This document shows, piece by piece, positions 12,401 through 24,540 of a DNA stretch of 64,000 nt. The position numbers and the translations under genes are program-made. The notes beneath the pieces were generated by a model. It searched no databases. It saw only the letters and a program-made list of their open reading frames with translations, and was not told the DNA's origin. The DNA comes from Rugalucina vietnamica (taxonomy: Eukaryota; Mollusca; Bivalvia; Lucinida; Lucinidae), in NCBI GenBank assembly GCA_964017185.1, contig OZ024874.1, positions 53,100,856 to 53,164,855 of the forward strand. The letters are read 5' to 3'. Within the stretch, counting starts at the first letter, position 1. The number at the start of each line of letters is the position of its first letter.

Positions 12401-13099
12401 GCAAAAAACAAATCGACTCCAAAACATAAAACAAATAGAACCACAACAGAAGTATCGCCTTGGAACGATCAGTAATACTGGGGGGTCTTAAACCGGTTTT
12501 ACAGGGCCCTAACCTCATCTTCTGCCGCAGAGTGGTTCATAACATTTAGTTATTTGTTCGGTCCTCGTGGTGAATCTCTAACTAGTAAACGAATCAAATT
12601 TGACTTTACTGTAGATTTATCTTCAAAGCTAAGCAAGTACGTATAAGATGTGGCTCATGGAGTACTCCATGAGCTCGCACTCCATGAGTCCCATCTCATT
12701 CTTACTTTTCATTTAGATCATCAATGCATACTGAAGTTTTAAAGATGAATATACAGTAAAGTCACAACTTAGAACAATCTCTTTCCAACCCAAGTGCATA
12801 TTGACCTATGTCGTGGCATGTACAGCTGTACATTACTCAACAACCTGCCAGTTAGATACAATTATGTCTAGTATTTGTAAGCATTGATCTGATATTTTGT
12901 GCGCTTTTGGTGTCTGTATATTCGATTCATTTAAACAATCACTGCAATTAACCTCCGTAATTTTAATTAGTAAATATAGTCATACCTTGATTTAACCGAT
13001 GCCAATACAGTCATGTTCCGACATCAACGTACATTTTTCTTTGTATCTTCACACCTCAGAACCAGTTGTTCGTGCAGACTTCAGAAACAGCCGCGTCAA

Positions 13100-13310
13100 T
13101 TACAAAAAGGCAAAAATCAGGAAAAAGCGCAATCAGAAAAAGATTCCCACTCCAAAAACCGAGGTGGGAAAAAACCAAACTAACAATCAGGTACTTATAC
13201 CATGAAAACATTTCGTAAGCCGAATGAGCAGCTATTTTCCCAATAGGTGGCCACTCAGTTACCTTAACTTAACTAAAAATATGAAAACATACATAAGGCG
13301 CCAACAGCAC
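13100..13310. repeat. single-arm copy of the 11935-12400 foldback
   Basis: Matches the right arm of the element at 11935-12400 (CGCAATCAGAAAAAGATTCC, CCCAATAGGTGGCCACTCAG) but has no opposite arm here. Probably a solo-arm remnant. Confidence 0.7.
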
Positions 13311-13439
13311 AAAAATATTTTAAACACCAAGACATAAAACAAAAATAACCACACTTCTGCCACCAACACGGTCGGGTCACTAGCAATAGCAAGCAATGCA
13401 TTAATTTTGATACTAGCTAGCATCGTACTTCATTTCTAA

Positions 13440-13990
13440 ATGCCTAACAGATGTTATTCCATTCGAGTATGCTGTAGTAGTTGTAGTAGTCAATGCGTCA
13501 ACTGTTTCTGGTGTCCGTTACATACAGGTAGTTGACCAGTTGTCGTTCTTCTGAAGAGTGGATGATCCACTGTATAGATGGGCTTGCGTATCTGCATAGT
13601 GCTTACTTTGTGATTCTTCTTTGCACGACTAATCTAATTGATAAAACATCACGGAGGCTACTTGCTTCTTGAAGTGGCTACGCAGAGTTGTCATGATCCA
13701 TGTCTGCAAATTTCGTTGGACTGTGGAATACTTAACTTTTTAATGTTCAGTGTCATTTTTCTGGCATGTGTTGCCGATAGTCCATTCAAGTATGTTGTGG
13801 TAGTTGCGCAAACTTTTCCTGGTGCCCGTTACGTTAGGGTAGTTGTCATTCTTTTAAAAAGTCGATGATCCACCGTATAAAAGGACTAGCGTATCTGCAT
13901 AGTACTTACTTTTTGCCTTATAGAAGTACTCTTTGGCTTTGCACGACTGATCTAATTGAAACATCAAGGAGACTATTGGATTCATGAGAG
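13440..13990. repeat. diverged 0.3-kb tandem duplication
   Basis: GCGTATCTGCATAGTGCTTA near 13587 recurs as GCGTATCTGCATAGTACTTA about 302 bp later, with matching flanks (GATGATCCAC...GTATA, GCACGACT.ATCTAATTGA). No coding potential seen. Confidence 0.7.
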
Positions 13991-15059
13991 ATATCAGCAA
14001 ATTTTCGCTGGAATGTGGAAAACTTACCGTTTTATGTCCAGCATGTACATGTATAATCTTTCTCTCTGGCGTTGCTGTCCCGTTCTGGACAAGAAGACGT
14101 TCTGTCTAGTAATAAGGTTCTGAAATGCCATTTCATCTACTCTGTAAGATGTTAAAAGAAATAACATGTCATGATATAAATCTATTTTCCTTGAAATAAT
14201 TGAAATCAATTTACTCATTTATCATACCTTTGTAAAAAGTGCTTCCTATATTTCATCTGAGACAGAAAACAATCCGAATAACTACAAAATCAATTGAGTC
14301 TAATTTCCTCTTAACAAAGATGTATGGTTTGCATTTAAATAAAACTGTCTGGATGCAATTATGGTTGTCATTTTATTATGAAAATTGTTGTGACTTTCTT
14401 ATAGATAATCGGATGCATTTTGCAATCATTCAATGATTGTCAGTCTTAAGGAAACCGACTTACTACTTAATTATTAGTCAGAACTCTGTCATTGTAGTGT
14501 TGGAGTGGGTCCGGCATTTCATATAACGACGTTACAATGAGAGAAACTGCTAGTGTACCCCTCGAGTCGATTTTGTCGTTGTATTTGAAAAGGAATTGTT
14601 GAACAGAGAAAATATTTTTAGTGCACATTAGACATTTGATTGAATTAAACACCATTTAAAATCAAAACATTCATGGAACAATGTTAAACTTGTACTTTTA
14701 CACGGCATGCTATACCTCTGTAGAAATTTTCTAATTGTGTGTAGATTTTATGTGGATTAAACTTAGACATCTTATTGTGTGCATAAATATTCTTAAGTGA
14801 GCGCAATTGTTCAAGTTCAAATATAAATATAGAGACACTATAAATCCAACAGTTTGTTGAAATTAGATAAAACCATAACATCCAATGTTTGCATATGTCA
14901 GTTAATCAGAAGAAGATTAAAGTTTGTCTTCTTATTCGTTTATTATAATGTACTTATCTGTCTAATGTTATAAAATATGAAAAATCACGATAGAAAAAAT
15001 AGTGTACACACATGCACTATGTGTTATTATATTTCAAATCGTGAAACTCACTTCTATTT
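13991..15059. other. non-coding stretch
   Basis: No gene, RNA or repeat recognised. Confidence 0.5.
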
Positions 15060-15295
15060 GAGCCGCGACGCGAGAAAACCGGTCTTCGGGGTTTCCGACC
15101 AGGTCCGACACAAACCGGCCTGTACAGGCTCAGAAAAGAGCTAGAAGCTTGAAATTTCGGATTTAAGTAGAAGAGGAATTGTACTATCCGAGTAGCGAAA
15201 ACAAAGGCGCTGATCAGCTTCGCGGTTACCGCGAAGCTGATCTGCGCCTTTGTTTTCGCCTAGGCAAAAATCCGGTTTTCTCACGATGCGGCTCA
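15060..15295. mobile_element. MITE family A, copy 1
   Basis: Inverted termini GAGCCGCGACGCGAGAAAAC and the reverse complement of TTTTCTCACGATGCGGCTC. The centre is a long palindrome around GCTTCGCGGTTACCGCGAAG within GCGAAAACAAAGGCGC...GCGCCTTTGTTTTCGC. The short frames it opens on both strands (ENKGADQLR type) are by-products of the palindrome, not genes. About ten relatives occur in this window. Confidence 0.85.
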
Positions 15296-16662
15296 ATTTT
15301 AAAATTGGATTCAGCAAGCCATGATGATAGTGTACGCGCATTCAGTGTTATATTTGAAATCATGAGACAATTTTATACAAAATGGGATAACATAACAATG
15401 CAGTTTATGATATTTATTTCAAATCATAAAATACTTACAATTTCAATATGTGCGGTATACGTATTGTTAAGTCGGAACTACTCCGTATTACTGGACTTCG
15501 AGTTTGTGATTTTTGAATGATCGTTTGACTTCACCTCAGTTGAATAAAATATATTTGTTTGGAAATGTTGTATATCTTCTTTTGTGGCACACTGGACATG
15601 TTTTTTATTTTTATAGAAACTCATGTTGACATTTTTATCATATATAGCATTTTGTAAATGCTCAAATTATTGTTCCTTTTGGCATTTGCTTTGTCAACAT
15701 CTTTCGATCGTTTGAACTTTGAAGTTCGATTTTCATAACTTTTGTTCCTTCTTTGTTTGGCTTAGAATATCGATAGACATTTTTCACAAAAGTTAATTAT
15801 ACAAATTGTTTGTGTTACAGGGTTACTTACAGGAAACAACTATTGTACATCTAAATGACCATGCTTAAACCAATCCATAGACTAGAACATGGCAAAGTTT
15901 GAATATGCAAAACTAACCAGATCTCAGTCTGCAAATGTTGACTTATCAGGTTTTTACTCCTTTAGCCATCATTAAAAAGAGTTTGTTAATGCATGTCAGG
16001 CTCTGTGTGTGGTATAAGCTTAATATGGACCTGGCTAGATGGTAGCCATTAGTCAGAATGAACTTTCTGTTTCTGTGTTTTGTTATGACTTGACTTTTGC
16101 TGTTTGCTCTGTATAATGTCATTCGTTTATGGAACTGGTATTGGACTTTCGTTGTGAGTTATGGGACTAAGATTTCAAGTGGTAGATTATAAAAATTATT
16201 TTGGTTGTTAATATATGCTTAAAATACGGGCACGGTTTAAAAACTCAGATTGTATTAGTGTTCTCTAGTTTTTTTAAGTACATCTTGTGTTGTCCATTCG
16301 TTTGTTAAAAATAGTAACTCGTATGTGCAGATCTAGACCTGGTTAAAAATTCTGGTCTCTCGGAGTTCAAAATTGGTGATATATGTATTGAATTTTACAG
16401 AAATTCCACGTTAAGGGATCGTAACTATATGAAGACTAGATGATAAAATTTCTAATTAGCTCGTATTTTGGAGGGCTAGGAGAAAGTTGTTGGATACATA
16501 ATACATGTCGAGCAAACACTGTCTCGTAGTGAGAGTGAAGATAGTCAGTTGTAATACACAGTAGCTCAGAGGTACACCATAAGTCAGCATAATGTGAGTG
16601 GAACACTGTGTCACGACGGATAATAGATAGTCTCAATAGAATAAAAATAAGATAAAGGATAA
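15296..16662. other. non-coding stretch
   Basis: AT-rich; no gene or repeat recognised up to the E1g exon. Confidence 0.5.
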
Positions 16663-16988
16663 ATGAGTCGACGTGCGTCACACGCCAGCGTCGGCGTCTC
16701 ACGCCGTCAGTCGGTACAAGACGCCAGGAACAAACGGTTTTCTCTTCGTGAAGGGAGTTTAACTGGTGCAGGGGTGGCGAATCGTCTTGCCACCATAAAT
16801 GATGTGAAAGAAGGTGACACGATATACCGAACCGAACGACTGTATCCCTCCATAGCGGATCACCCTGAGGATATACATATAGCGATAGCGAAATGGCAGC
16901 GGGAACCAAGGTCAGGGTCTACCATGAGTATGTCACGTGATGAGACGGCCACGCCCTCCGAAAACTCGCCGTCACACGAAAGAGACAG
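16663..16988 (+). CDS. candidate alternative first exon E1g of androglobin (longest)
   Basis: ATG 16663 directly follows an in-frame TAA and opens 108 codons plus AG before GTACCC; phase 2, Arg at the junction with 25084. The peptide starts MSRRASHASVGVSRRQSVQ, with two RRxS PKA-type sites within 17 residues, continues with an ordered-looking middle (LATINDVKEGDTIYRTERLY) and ends in a Ser-rich stretch ...SENSPSHERD. It is much the longest candidate and the least AT-rich local sequence. The donor GTACCC is weak; a different 3' end is possible. No family recognised. Confidence 0.55.
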
Positions 16989-17073
16989 GTACCCTTAGCT
17001 TTCAGAACTATGGCTGGTACTTCTTGTGCACTTGATGTGCAGTACAAGTGAACAGCTCATTACTTATTTATTT

Positions 17074-18260
17074 TTATGCCCCCAACTTTGAAAAAGTTGG
17101 AAGGGCATATTGCTTTCGGCTTGTCTGTCTGTCTCTCTGTCTGTGTGTGTGTGTGTGTGTGTTAACTTTTGAACGGTGGATGCTAGGGTTTTGAAATTTC
17201 ATATGCACATTCCTCATGATAAAATAGTTGACCCGTATTTTTTTTCATGTCCGAGTTATGCCCCTTTTTTGAGTTATGTCCCTTTGAAAACAAAATTTGA
17301 AAATCTTGTGTGCAAGATATCTCAAAAAGTATTAAAGCTAGAGCCTTCATATTTGGTACACTTGTTGGGGCTGAGAAGTAGATGACCTGATTAACTTTTG
17401 AGAACTTTCTGTCGAATTTTTACAAAAAATACGGAATTTTGAAATTTTGATTGATTTCTCCACTTTTCGGTGAAATTTGAAACTTTTGAACGGTGAATGC
17501 TAGGGTTTTGAAATTTCATATACACATTCCTCATGATAAAATAGTTGACCCGTATTTTTTGTATGGCCAAGTTATGCCCCTTTTTTGAGTTATGTCCCTT
17601 TGAAAACAAAATTTGAAAATCTTGTGCGCAACATATCTCAAAAAGTATTGAAGCTAGAGCCTTCATATTCGGTACACTTGTTGGGGCTGAGAAGTAGACG
17701 ACCTGATTAACTTTTGAGAACTTTCCGTCAAATTTTTACAAAATGAAAAATACAGAATTTTGAAATTTTGATTGATTTTTCCACTTTTCGGTGAAATTTG
17801 AAACCTTTGAACGGTGAATGCTAGGGTTTTGAAATTTCATATACAGATTCCTCTTAAAAATAGTTGGCCTGTATTTTTTTCATGTACGTGTTATGCCCCT
17901 TGTTGGAATAATGTCCCTTTGAAAACAAATTTTGAAAATCTTGTGTGCAAGATATCTCAAAACGTATTTGAGCTAGCTAGAGCCTTCATATTTGGTATGC
18001 TGGTTGGGGCTGAGAAGATCATCTGATTAACTTTTGAGGACTCTCTGTCAAATTTTGACAAAATTACTCCATTTTTAAATTTTTACTTCATTTCTAACTC
18101 GCCTGCAAAAAAGCTTACATTCTGTTTCTGGATCGAGGTCAAACAGACGCAACCGACAGCTTCTTCAGGAAATTAATTTTGACTGCATTCGAATGAAATA
18201 AATGAATCATACAAACTGCCAGTTTAGGGACAAGTATACAGTTGGGGGCATAGTGTTTTA
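17074..18260. mobile_element. TIR element with three internal 320-bp tandem units
   Basis: Ends TATGCCCCCAACT (17074) and AGTTGGGGGCATA (about 18240-18253) are inverted copies. Just inside the left end are runs of GTCT and GT. The interior is three diverged direct units starting near 17165, 17482 and 17804, each with AACGGTG.ATGCTAGGGTT and ending near TTTTCGGTGAAATTTGAAAC. The short frames in each unit are shadows of the repeat. Non-autonomous. Confidence 0.75.
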
Positions 18261-19762
18261 CAAACACGCATTTCTAGTTCATTGTTGTGCACTGCATGTG
18301 CCCCTACTTGTCAAACATAAAGTTTGGGACAACATGGTGAAAAAGCAAACGTTGTCATTCTTCACAAAGTGAATCGTCAGCAGTAAGATTAAGATGCTAA
18401 GATCAATTGAGGAAACAAGTTTACAAGATGGTGAGTTTTATAGGGTTTACTCGTACTGAACTGAACAATGATATGGGCCTAGAACGTTTCTGCCATTGTA
18501 AAGTTGTTTCTCATTATTTGTGTGCACGTTTTCCCGTTTTGTATTCAAATGATGTCAAATATTACATTCTGAATAATTACAATATCTGACAAATTTAACA
18601 TATAATTGCTTATTATCGAAAATCGAAATGAAATTGGACAGTTAATTTAAGTCGGAACATGCGATTATGTAACGTATCTATTATATAAACGACAGCGATA
18701 TGAAATGAAGACTCAGATATGCATGCGCGTTGTCCCAGAAAACACTTATAATTTACTAAGTAATTCGACTTCACTAGGATGTTAACTCAGCGAGCAATCT
18801 GCTGTTTTCGTGTAGTCATAATACAGATTATATGCATCTGACTGGGTTTGGATATATGCAGAGTTGCAAAGATCATCTTAAAAGCTACTATCCTTGAAGA
18901 AACCCACAACCTAACATTAAACGCAGTTTCGAAATGTTTTTATTAATCTAATATTATTATGTGAGTATGTAAGTTTATTTTGGCAGCCATTTTGGACGCC
19001 ACTTATCTGTAGACTAAAAATAAGTAAACGTTAAAATTCCCAAGCCCGATGGCCAATCTCGAAAACTCCCGTACTTATGAATTTAGAAGTAAACTATAGC
19101 CATAACACAAAACGAAAGTCCAATACCAGAAGGTTTTAGAACTGCATTAGTGAAGCAAATGATGCCCAGCAGTATACAAGTGTTTAACACTTTGACGGCC
19201 ACCTTGTATGTCATCTTGGTTATCAAAGAGAAACAATCGTGAATTTAAAATACATGTAAATTATGTACGTAAACTTACGCATTCCGCTCACACCCGATGA
19301 GTGTTCTCGAAAACGTTCATTACGGATGTTCAGATGTTGATTACAGTATGGAAGTAAATGATCGAATCATGCCAAAATGTTATGGAATTTCATGATAGTT
19401 TGGGTGGCTTATACATGTAATAATCGGAGTATTGTTTTTCGTGACAGTCAATGGCGACAGAATCCACTCCTGACTGACTGTTAACATGTACTATAGGAGT
19501 CAGTGAGAGATGCACTTGCGGTGTCTAAGGTGTTGGGGCCACGATCTATGAAGTAGTTCTTTGTTATTTGATTTCATGGCTGAGAATTGATACATGCCAT
19601 ATTGAATACGAGTACTAAAATAAAGCATAACACGATCGCTTATAGAAACCATGATTTACCATGAAGGCTGGTAAGATTTTTTTGTGGACAATTAATTTGA
19701 TTTTATCTGTGTCAAGTTCTGACAGTTGGGAAATAAAATGTTGGATCATTTTGAAGCCTTAA
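18261..19762. other. non-coding stretch
   Basis: No supported gene. An ATG at 18394 reaches a GTGAGT donor after 12 codons but in phase 1, which cannot join the ADGB acceptor in frame. Confidence 0.5.
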
Positions 19763-19868
19763 ATGAGCCTTCGCGTGAGAAAAACAACAATTTGGGTTTC
19801 CGACCATGCCCGACACAAACCGGCCTGTACAGTCACAGAAGCAGGCTAGAAGCTTGAGACCTTGGGTT
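19763..19868. mobile_element. MITE family A, truncated copy 2
   Basis: Only one end is present: GAGCCTTCGCGTGAGAAAAA through CCGACACAAACCGGCCTGTACAGTCACAGAAG (seen in pieces) to AGGCTAGAAGCTTG. The central palindrome and the other end are missing. Confidence 0.75.
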
Positions 19869-20117
19869 ATCTAAAAGCGTACGGCATTTACACAATCATA
19901 GGTTGGAACCTCACGTATTAGGTCATCGTTTTTCACACCTAACATGTATGTTATGAGGGTTAAACTCCTAAATGTAACTATCAGACTTCTATACCAAGGA
20001 CAGGGGCTAAATTTTAGAACAATTTACATGCAGCTTTTGAAATTTCTATGTCTTTACATGTATGTCGTAACTTTTCAAATGAATTTACGACACTGTGTGG
20101 TGGTAGTTGGATGAGAT

Positions 20118-20142
20118 ACTCTAATGGGGGGGGGGGGGGTCT
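20118..20142 (+). repeat. poly-G run
   Basis: A run of about 13 G inside AATGGGGG...GGGTCTATG. A simple sequence with no other meaning visible. Confidence 0.6.
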
Positions 20143-20574
20143 ATGCTTAAGCTATTTTTAAATTTAAATAAATACATGTACAGTATCACACTATGTACAA
20201 TTCCCATAGCATCCCATTAGAGTTTTCAACATAGCATTTCATCAGGTTTTCGCTTTACCGAGACAGAGATGTATGTCACAATTTTATATCGATTTTAAGT
20301 ATTTGATCTTTGAGAACTGATCTTAAATACAAATTACCTTAACCTGAAAATAAAACAGACAGCATTGTACAGGTGCATTGAATGAGAAATAAGATTAAGC
20401 CCTCAATCAATATTCGTATACTGAATAGTACAAATTGCAGGTTTTAAGCTAAAGTATTTACCTACATTTTGTGACAAAGTTTCTTTCTTGTTCATGTGAA
20501 AATTATGGTGCTGTAATAAGGAATGGAGAGTTAACGTTTTTTTTTTTTGACAGTTCAGCACGTGCTTTTGTTTT

Positions 20575-20642
20575 TGTTTACAACGCACTGTTTCCTGTCT
20601 GTAAGCGCATGCGTTGTGAACTCGATAACCCTTCGTGGCAAC
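20575..20642 (+). promoter_or_regulatory. possible ciliary-type promoter elements of E1h
   Basis: TGTTTAC at 20575-20581 matches the core forkhead-factor site, and GTGGCAAC at 20635-20642 matches one half of the RFX X-box (RGYAAC). They lie 130 and 70 nt upstream of the ATG at 20710. FOXJ1 and RFX factors drive ciliary genes, and mammalian ADGB is reported to be FOXJ1-dependent. Such short words are common by chance, so this is only suggestive. Confidence 0.25.
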
Positions 20643-20709
20643 CATTCTGTAAAAGTTCCTCGTAGATTTGGGGAAATTCTGAACTAAAGGAGGACAAATA
20701 ATGTAAAGA

Positions 20710-20774
20710 ATGGCTTCCAAAGGAGCAAAGAAAAATGCCTCTTCTAACAGAGTTAGTTCTGCTACACCACGGGA
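20710..20774 (+). CDS. ADGB: androglobin first exon (E1h, canonical type)
   Basis: ATG 20710 is preceded by in-frame TAA (TAA AGA ATG). It encodes MASKGAKKNASSNRVSSATP, then R and GA before GTAAGT: 21 codons plus 2 nt. Joined to A at 25084 it gives Glu and reads into AASIAQSATDSKRP. The MASK..KK start resembles the N-terminus of vertebrate androglobin, and this is the nearest first exon to exon 2, so it is the best candidate for the ancestral start. The peptide is basic and Ser-rich. The 173-codon frame on the opposite strand here is a shadow. Confidence 0.7.
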
Positions 20775-21816
20775 GTAAGTTTCAAAGAATTCCATAGTCA
20801 TACCGATCACGATCGTTTTCATTGGAGACAATATGGCCGCCCCAGACAAAACAATGCCATTTTCTATTGTCATTGATTTTTCATGATTTTGTAGCCTAGA
20901 TAGTTGATCAACACATATTGACAATGAAACCTGATGGCCTATGCTCTAAGATTTCTTGCAGAGAAGTCAAACACGTGCATCTTTGTTTTGAATACCAGTA
21001 AACAGATTCTGAATCCGTCAGAATATTTACCCCACCCACCTTTTGATATAAGGTAGTTGCAACCAACCGGCATGGCAGTTAAAGTAGGATGTTTTCCTGC
21101 TTTGTCAGTCCAAATACCTTGTGTAAGAGTTCTGTTATCTCAGTGGCTTTAGCTTAAATTCAGAAACACTAGGCGAGAAAACAACGAGGTGATGATCTGA
21201 ATACGATGCTGTCCCCTGGAGTTGCGCACTTAAGCATTGTTTGACCGTTTAGATTATAATAGAAGCAATTTCTGAATAAAACAAAAAATCCCCTTTTTGC
21301 ATGAACATGTAATGCATACAATTACCAAAAGAAATTATGAAAATGTCAAAAACTTTTCTCTGAATTTCATCATAAGTAAAGCTACCCCCATGTTTATCCC
21401 TGACGTCAAAGGTCACATGGAGTTGCGCACTTGATTTATTTGACGTCATTAGATGGCTTTCTTCAAGAAATATGGCATTTAAACAAATGTTTTGTGAAAT
21501 TTGTCATATTTCTAGTTGATTTAGCCACAAAAAGATGGAATAAAGCAGCCCCATGCATAATTAATTTGGCCAATGCAATATACTGGGTAAACAAAATGTC
21601 TTGCAAGTACGTTTTACATAATTTTCTCCTTCTGTTCTGTCCCATCTATGATAATTTTTATTTTTAGTTCATTTAATGAAGTTAGCTGACAAAATGTTAC
21701 TCACAAACAAATGTAAACTTTCATGCCTTAGACCTGAGACAAGAAACTAAGAGGTGCGCAAGTCCATGTGCCGCGCAACTCCATGAGACTCAACTGTAGT
21801 TTACTTTTTTTTTGGA

Positions 21817-23281
21817 AGCGTCTCGGCTTCTGGTACCGGATGAATTAGGCTGGAGTCTCCGCGTCCGGCAATGCCAGACACCGCATTGTACAATACCAAT
21901 TTCTGCCGTGTCACTGGAATGGCTCGGTGTCCGGCACTACATTTTTCTTACGAGTTTCCTGGTTGAAAATGATAACAAAAGAAACATAAATCAGATTAAT
22001 ACTGGCTAATGTGTCACAAAATGAATTCGCTAGATATTTTTCACTTCGAACGTCGCCATATTGAATTTTTACAGTGACTATTTTGTCCAATCGCAGTATA
22101 CCGTTTGATATTTTATAAGTGCTAGTGACACAGAAATATAAAATATTTGTTCGCTCGGTATATGCTAAATGGTAAAGGCTGGTGAAACTTTTTTAATCAG
22201 AAAAAGTACAAGATACATTAAATATTTGACTTAAGCACAAAAATTTATCATTGTTAATGATAATTACTAAATTAGATGAAATGTGATTCGCATAAAGGTT
22301 GTTTTTCATACTGGATTTGATCAAAGTTTAGCGTGACAGTAATTATGTTAATTAGATTCCTAGTTAGCTGAGCAATTTTCTAATCACTTATATAAATTGC
22401 ATCTGCATGATCACCGGTTTGTGTCTGATCTGGACGAAAATAAATAAAACATTTTGATATGACAAGCTTAACTAAACTTTATTTACATGTTTTAATCATT
22501 GGCCATACGTTCATATAAGTTGCATCTGCACGATCACCGGTTTGTGTCTGATCTGGTAAAAAACCAAATTAAACATATCATATGGCACGATTAACTTAAC
22601 TGATAATGTAACCAGAATAAAATTGACCGGGCGTAAATCCCTGAACCAAACTAAGATTTTATATGGTAACCAAACATCATATCCATATTACACACATTGC
22701 ACATCTTAATGGATTGATTGTTTTCTAATTTACGTGATTATATTGTTTGTTTGCTTTACTTGAATGGTCGTTCGTCGTCGGAGATCAGTTAACAGACATC
22801 AAAAGGATCAAAAGAGGCGCGCAATTCGCGGTTTGCTGGCTACCTTAAAGATGAGAAGAGGCTAATTGGCATCATTTAACGCAAGGTTAAATACATGCGC
22901 TTAAAGAACTTAATTATTTGACATGTTTGATAGATAATTATATTTGATAATGAAAATTCAAGATAATATACTATTTTTATTCAACAACCATAATGCAACA
23001 CGATATTGAATTCGCTAAAGTTTCATCTTTTCACAAGACATAAACAAATTAAGAGTTACATCCCCTTTTCCAAATGGCGGAACATGAATGAAAAAAAAAT
23101 CTTCAAACTTTATTGATAGTAATAAAATTATTTGTACGTTTTACTGCTTACAACCAAGAAACTGATAAGGAAAATGTAGTGCCGGACACCGAGCCATTCC
23201 AGTGAGGATAGGCTCGGTGTCCGGCATTGCCGGACGCGGAGACTCTAGCCCAATTCGTCCGGTACCGGACGCCGAGACACT
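21817..23281. mobile_element. foldback element with GC-rich inverted arms
   Basis: The left arm (21817-21970) carries AGCGTCTCGGCTTCTGGTAC, GAGTCTCCGCGTCCGGCA and GGCTCGGTGTCCGGCACTAC; the right arm (about 23145-23281) is its reverse complement (GTAGTGCCGGACACCGAGCC ... GTACCGGACGCCGAGAC). The middle has a direct repeat, GATCACCGGTTTGTGTCTGA near 22410 and 22533. No transposase, so non-autonomous. Confidence 0.75.
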
Positions 23282-23329
23282 TCCTTTTTTTTTTTTCTTA
23301 TTGGAGATAGACATCAAGCTAGGCATTTC

Positions 23330-23605
23330 TACTTAGCTAAGCAACTCTGCTTCTTAGATGCTGACTCTAAAAATGGGGGAAAGCCAGGGCAGTTCTCCAT
23401 GTTCGGTCTGGAAATACCCTGTGAAACCACCGCGCCCAGAAGGTGACAGTCAAACCATTGGTACATATGGATGTAGGAACCATTGATAGTTTTTTCAGTA
23501 ATCAATATTTTTACTGGCGACACCAGTGGGATTTGAACCTGCACGGCAAAGGTACATAGCTAGTCAGAAGCCAAATGCGCTACCGACTGAGCTAACCGGC
23601 CGCCT
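23330..23605 (-). mobile_element. tRNA-derived SINE (minus strand)
   Basis: On the minus strand there is a tRNA-like head: GGCCGGTTAGCTCAGTCGGT (A box TAGCTCAGTCGG) and a B box GGTTCAAATCC. The acceptor stem and anticodon arm fold poorly, and a non-tRNA body follows, so it is better read as a SINE head than a working tRNA gene. The body boundary is approximate. Confidence 0.55.
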
Positions 23606-24148
23606 CGGAATTTAGTAAAGGCAAACAAACCATATCATCTGAGGTGATGATCAGAAGTTGATTGACTCACGATCAGAAGATAGACATCAGGGGGATCATG
23701 GTAGGCTGTTTTTGGTAGCAGGAGGTCACAAGTTTAATTGAACCTTGGCCAGGGCATATCAAGGGCATTAAAATACATGTACAATACCAATTTCTGCCGT
23801 GCACTGCTTATTACCCTCAGCAACATGAAGACAGATACTGACTTCATTCTTTGTTCGTAAGCATACTGCTCAGAGAAGAGGGTGTCACAAGACCTAGGTT
23901 AAGTAAAAAATGACCTGAGATATTTTGAAAAAGAAAATCTGACACATTTTCGATAGCTAAATCACCAATGATCTGTTTCTTAAATTGTTTGTGAAATGTC
24001 TTTTGCTTTTTTTCATAGCATGTTTACATCAAATTAGTTTTTGTGTATTTATACAAGTAATCACTTGTTATGATTCCACACCCTCTTTCAAATATGATTA
24101 AAATTGTATTCCACACATAACTTTAGAACAATGCAGAACAAAACTAAT

Positions 24149-24377
24149 GAGCTGCCACATGAGAAAACCAACAATCTGCAGCTATAGGCGAAAACAAAGG
24201 CGCAGATCAGCCTCGCAGTAACTGCGAGCGCCTTTGTTTTCGCTATAGGGATAGTACAATTCCTCTATTTTCTAAATTCAAAATTTCCAGCCTCTAACCA
24301 TCTTCTGTGACTGTACAGCCCGATTTGTGTCGGACCTGGTCGGAACCCAAATTGTTGCTTTTCTCACACACAGGCTC
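24149..24377. mobile_element. MITE family A, copy 3
   Basis: Ends GAGCTGCCACATGAGAAAAC and TTTTCTCACACACAGGCTC. The central palindrome has lost part of one arm (CGCAGTAACTGCGAGCGCC). Confidence 0.8.
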
Positions 24378-24540
24378 TAATATCAACACACTTGTTATAC
24401 AGACAACCAACACAACTGAGTATAACCAATAAAGATGAAAAATCATGAAATCAACTATAGGGAGTAAATACCTCGGAACAACTTACCATGTATCCTTCTG
24501 GCTTGTAGTTAGTTGTTCCCATTTGCATCCTTAAAGCATA

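Noticed and set aside
12726-12758. ATG frame reaching GTAAAG in phase 2
   Set aside because: Very short, AT-rich and without coding character; such matches are expected by chance.
15141-15341. ENKGADQLR-type small frames (also at 57213, 62635, 24513)
   Set aside because: By-products of the family A MITE palindrome, seen on both strands.
18394-18430. ATG exon MLRSIEETSLQD ending at GTGAGT
   Set aside because: Ends in phase 1 and would shift the frame at the 25084 acceptor.
19650-19671. ATG followed by a GTAAGA donor in phase 2
   Set aside because: The joined codon would be TGA (TG+A), a stop, and the frame is only six codons.
20403-20924. 173-codon minus-strand frame
   Set aside because: Antisense to the androglobin first exon and low complexity; no recognised family.
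23524-23605. Functional tRNA gene with an intron on the minus strand
   Set aside because: The A and B boxes are good, but the acceptor and anticodon arms pair poorly; a SINE head fits better.
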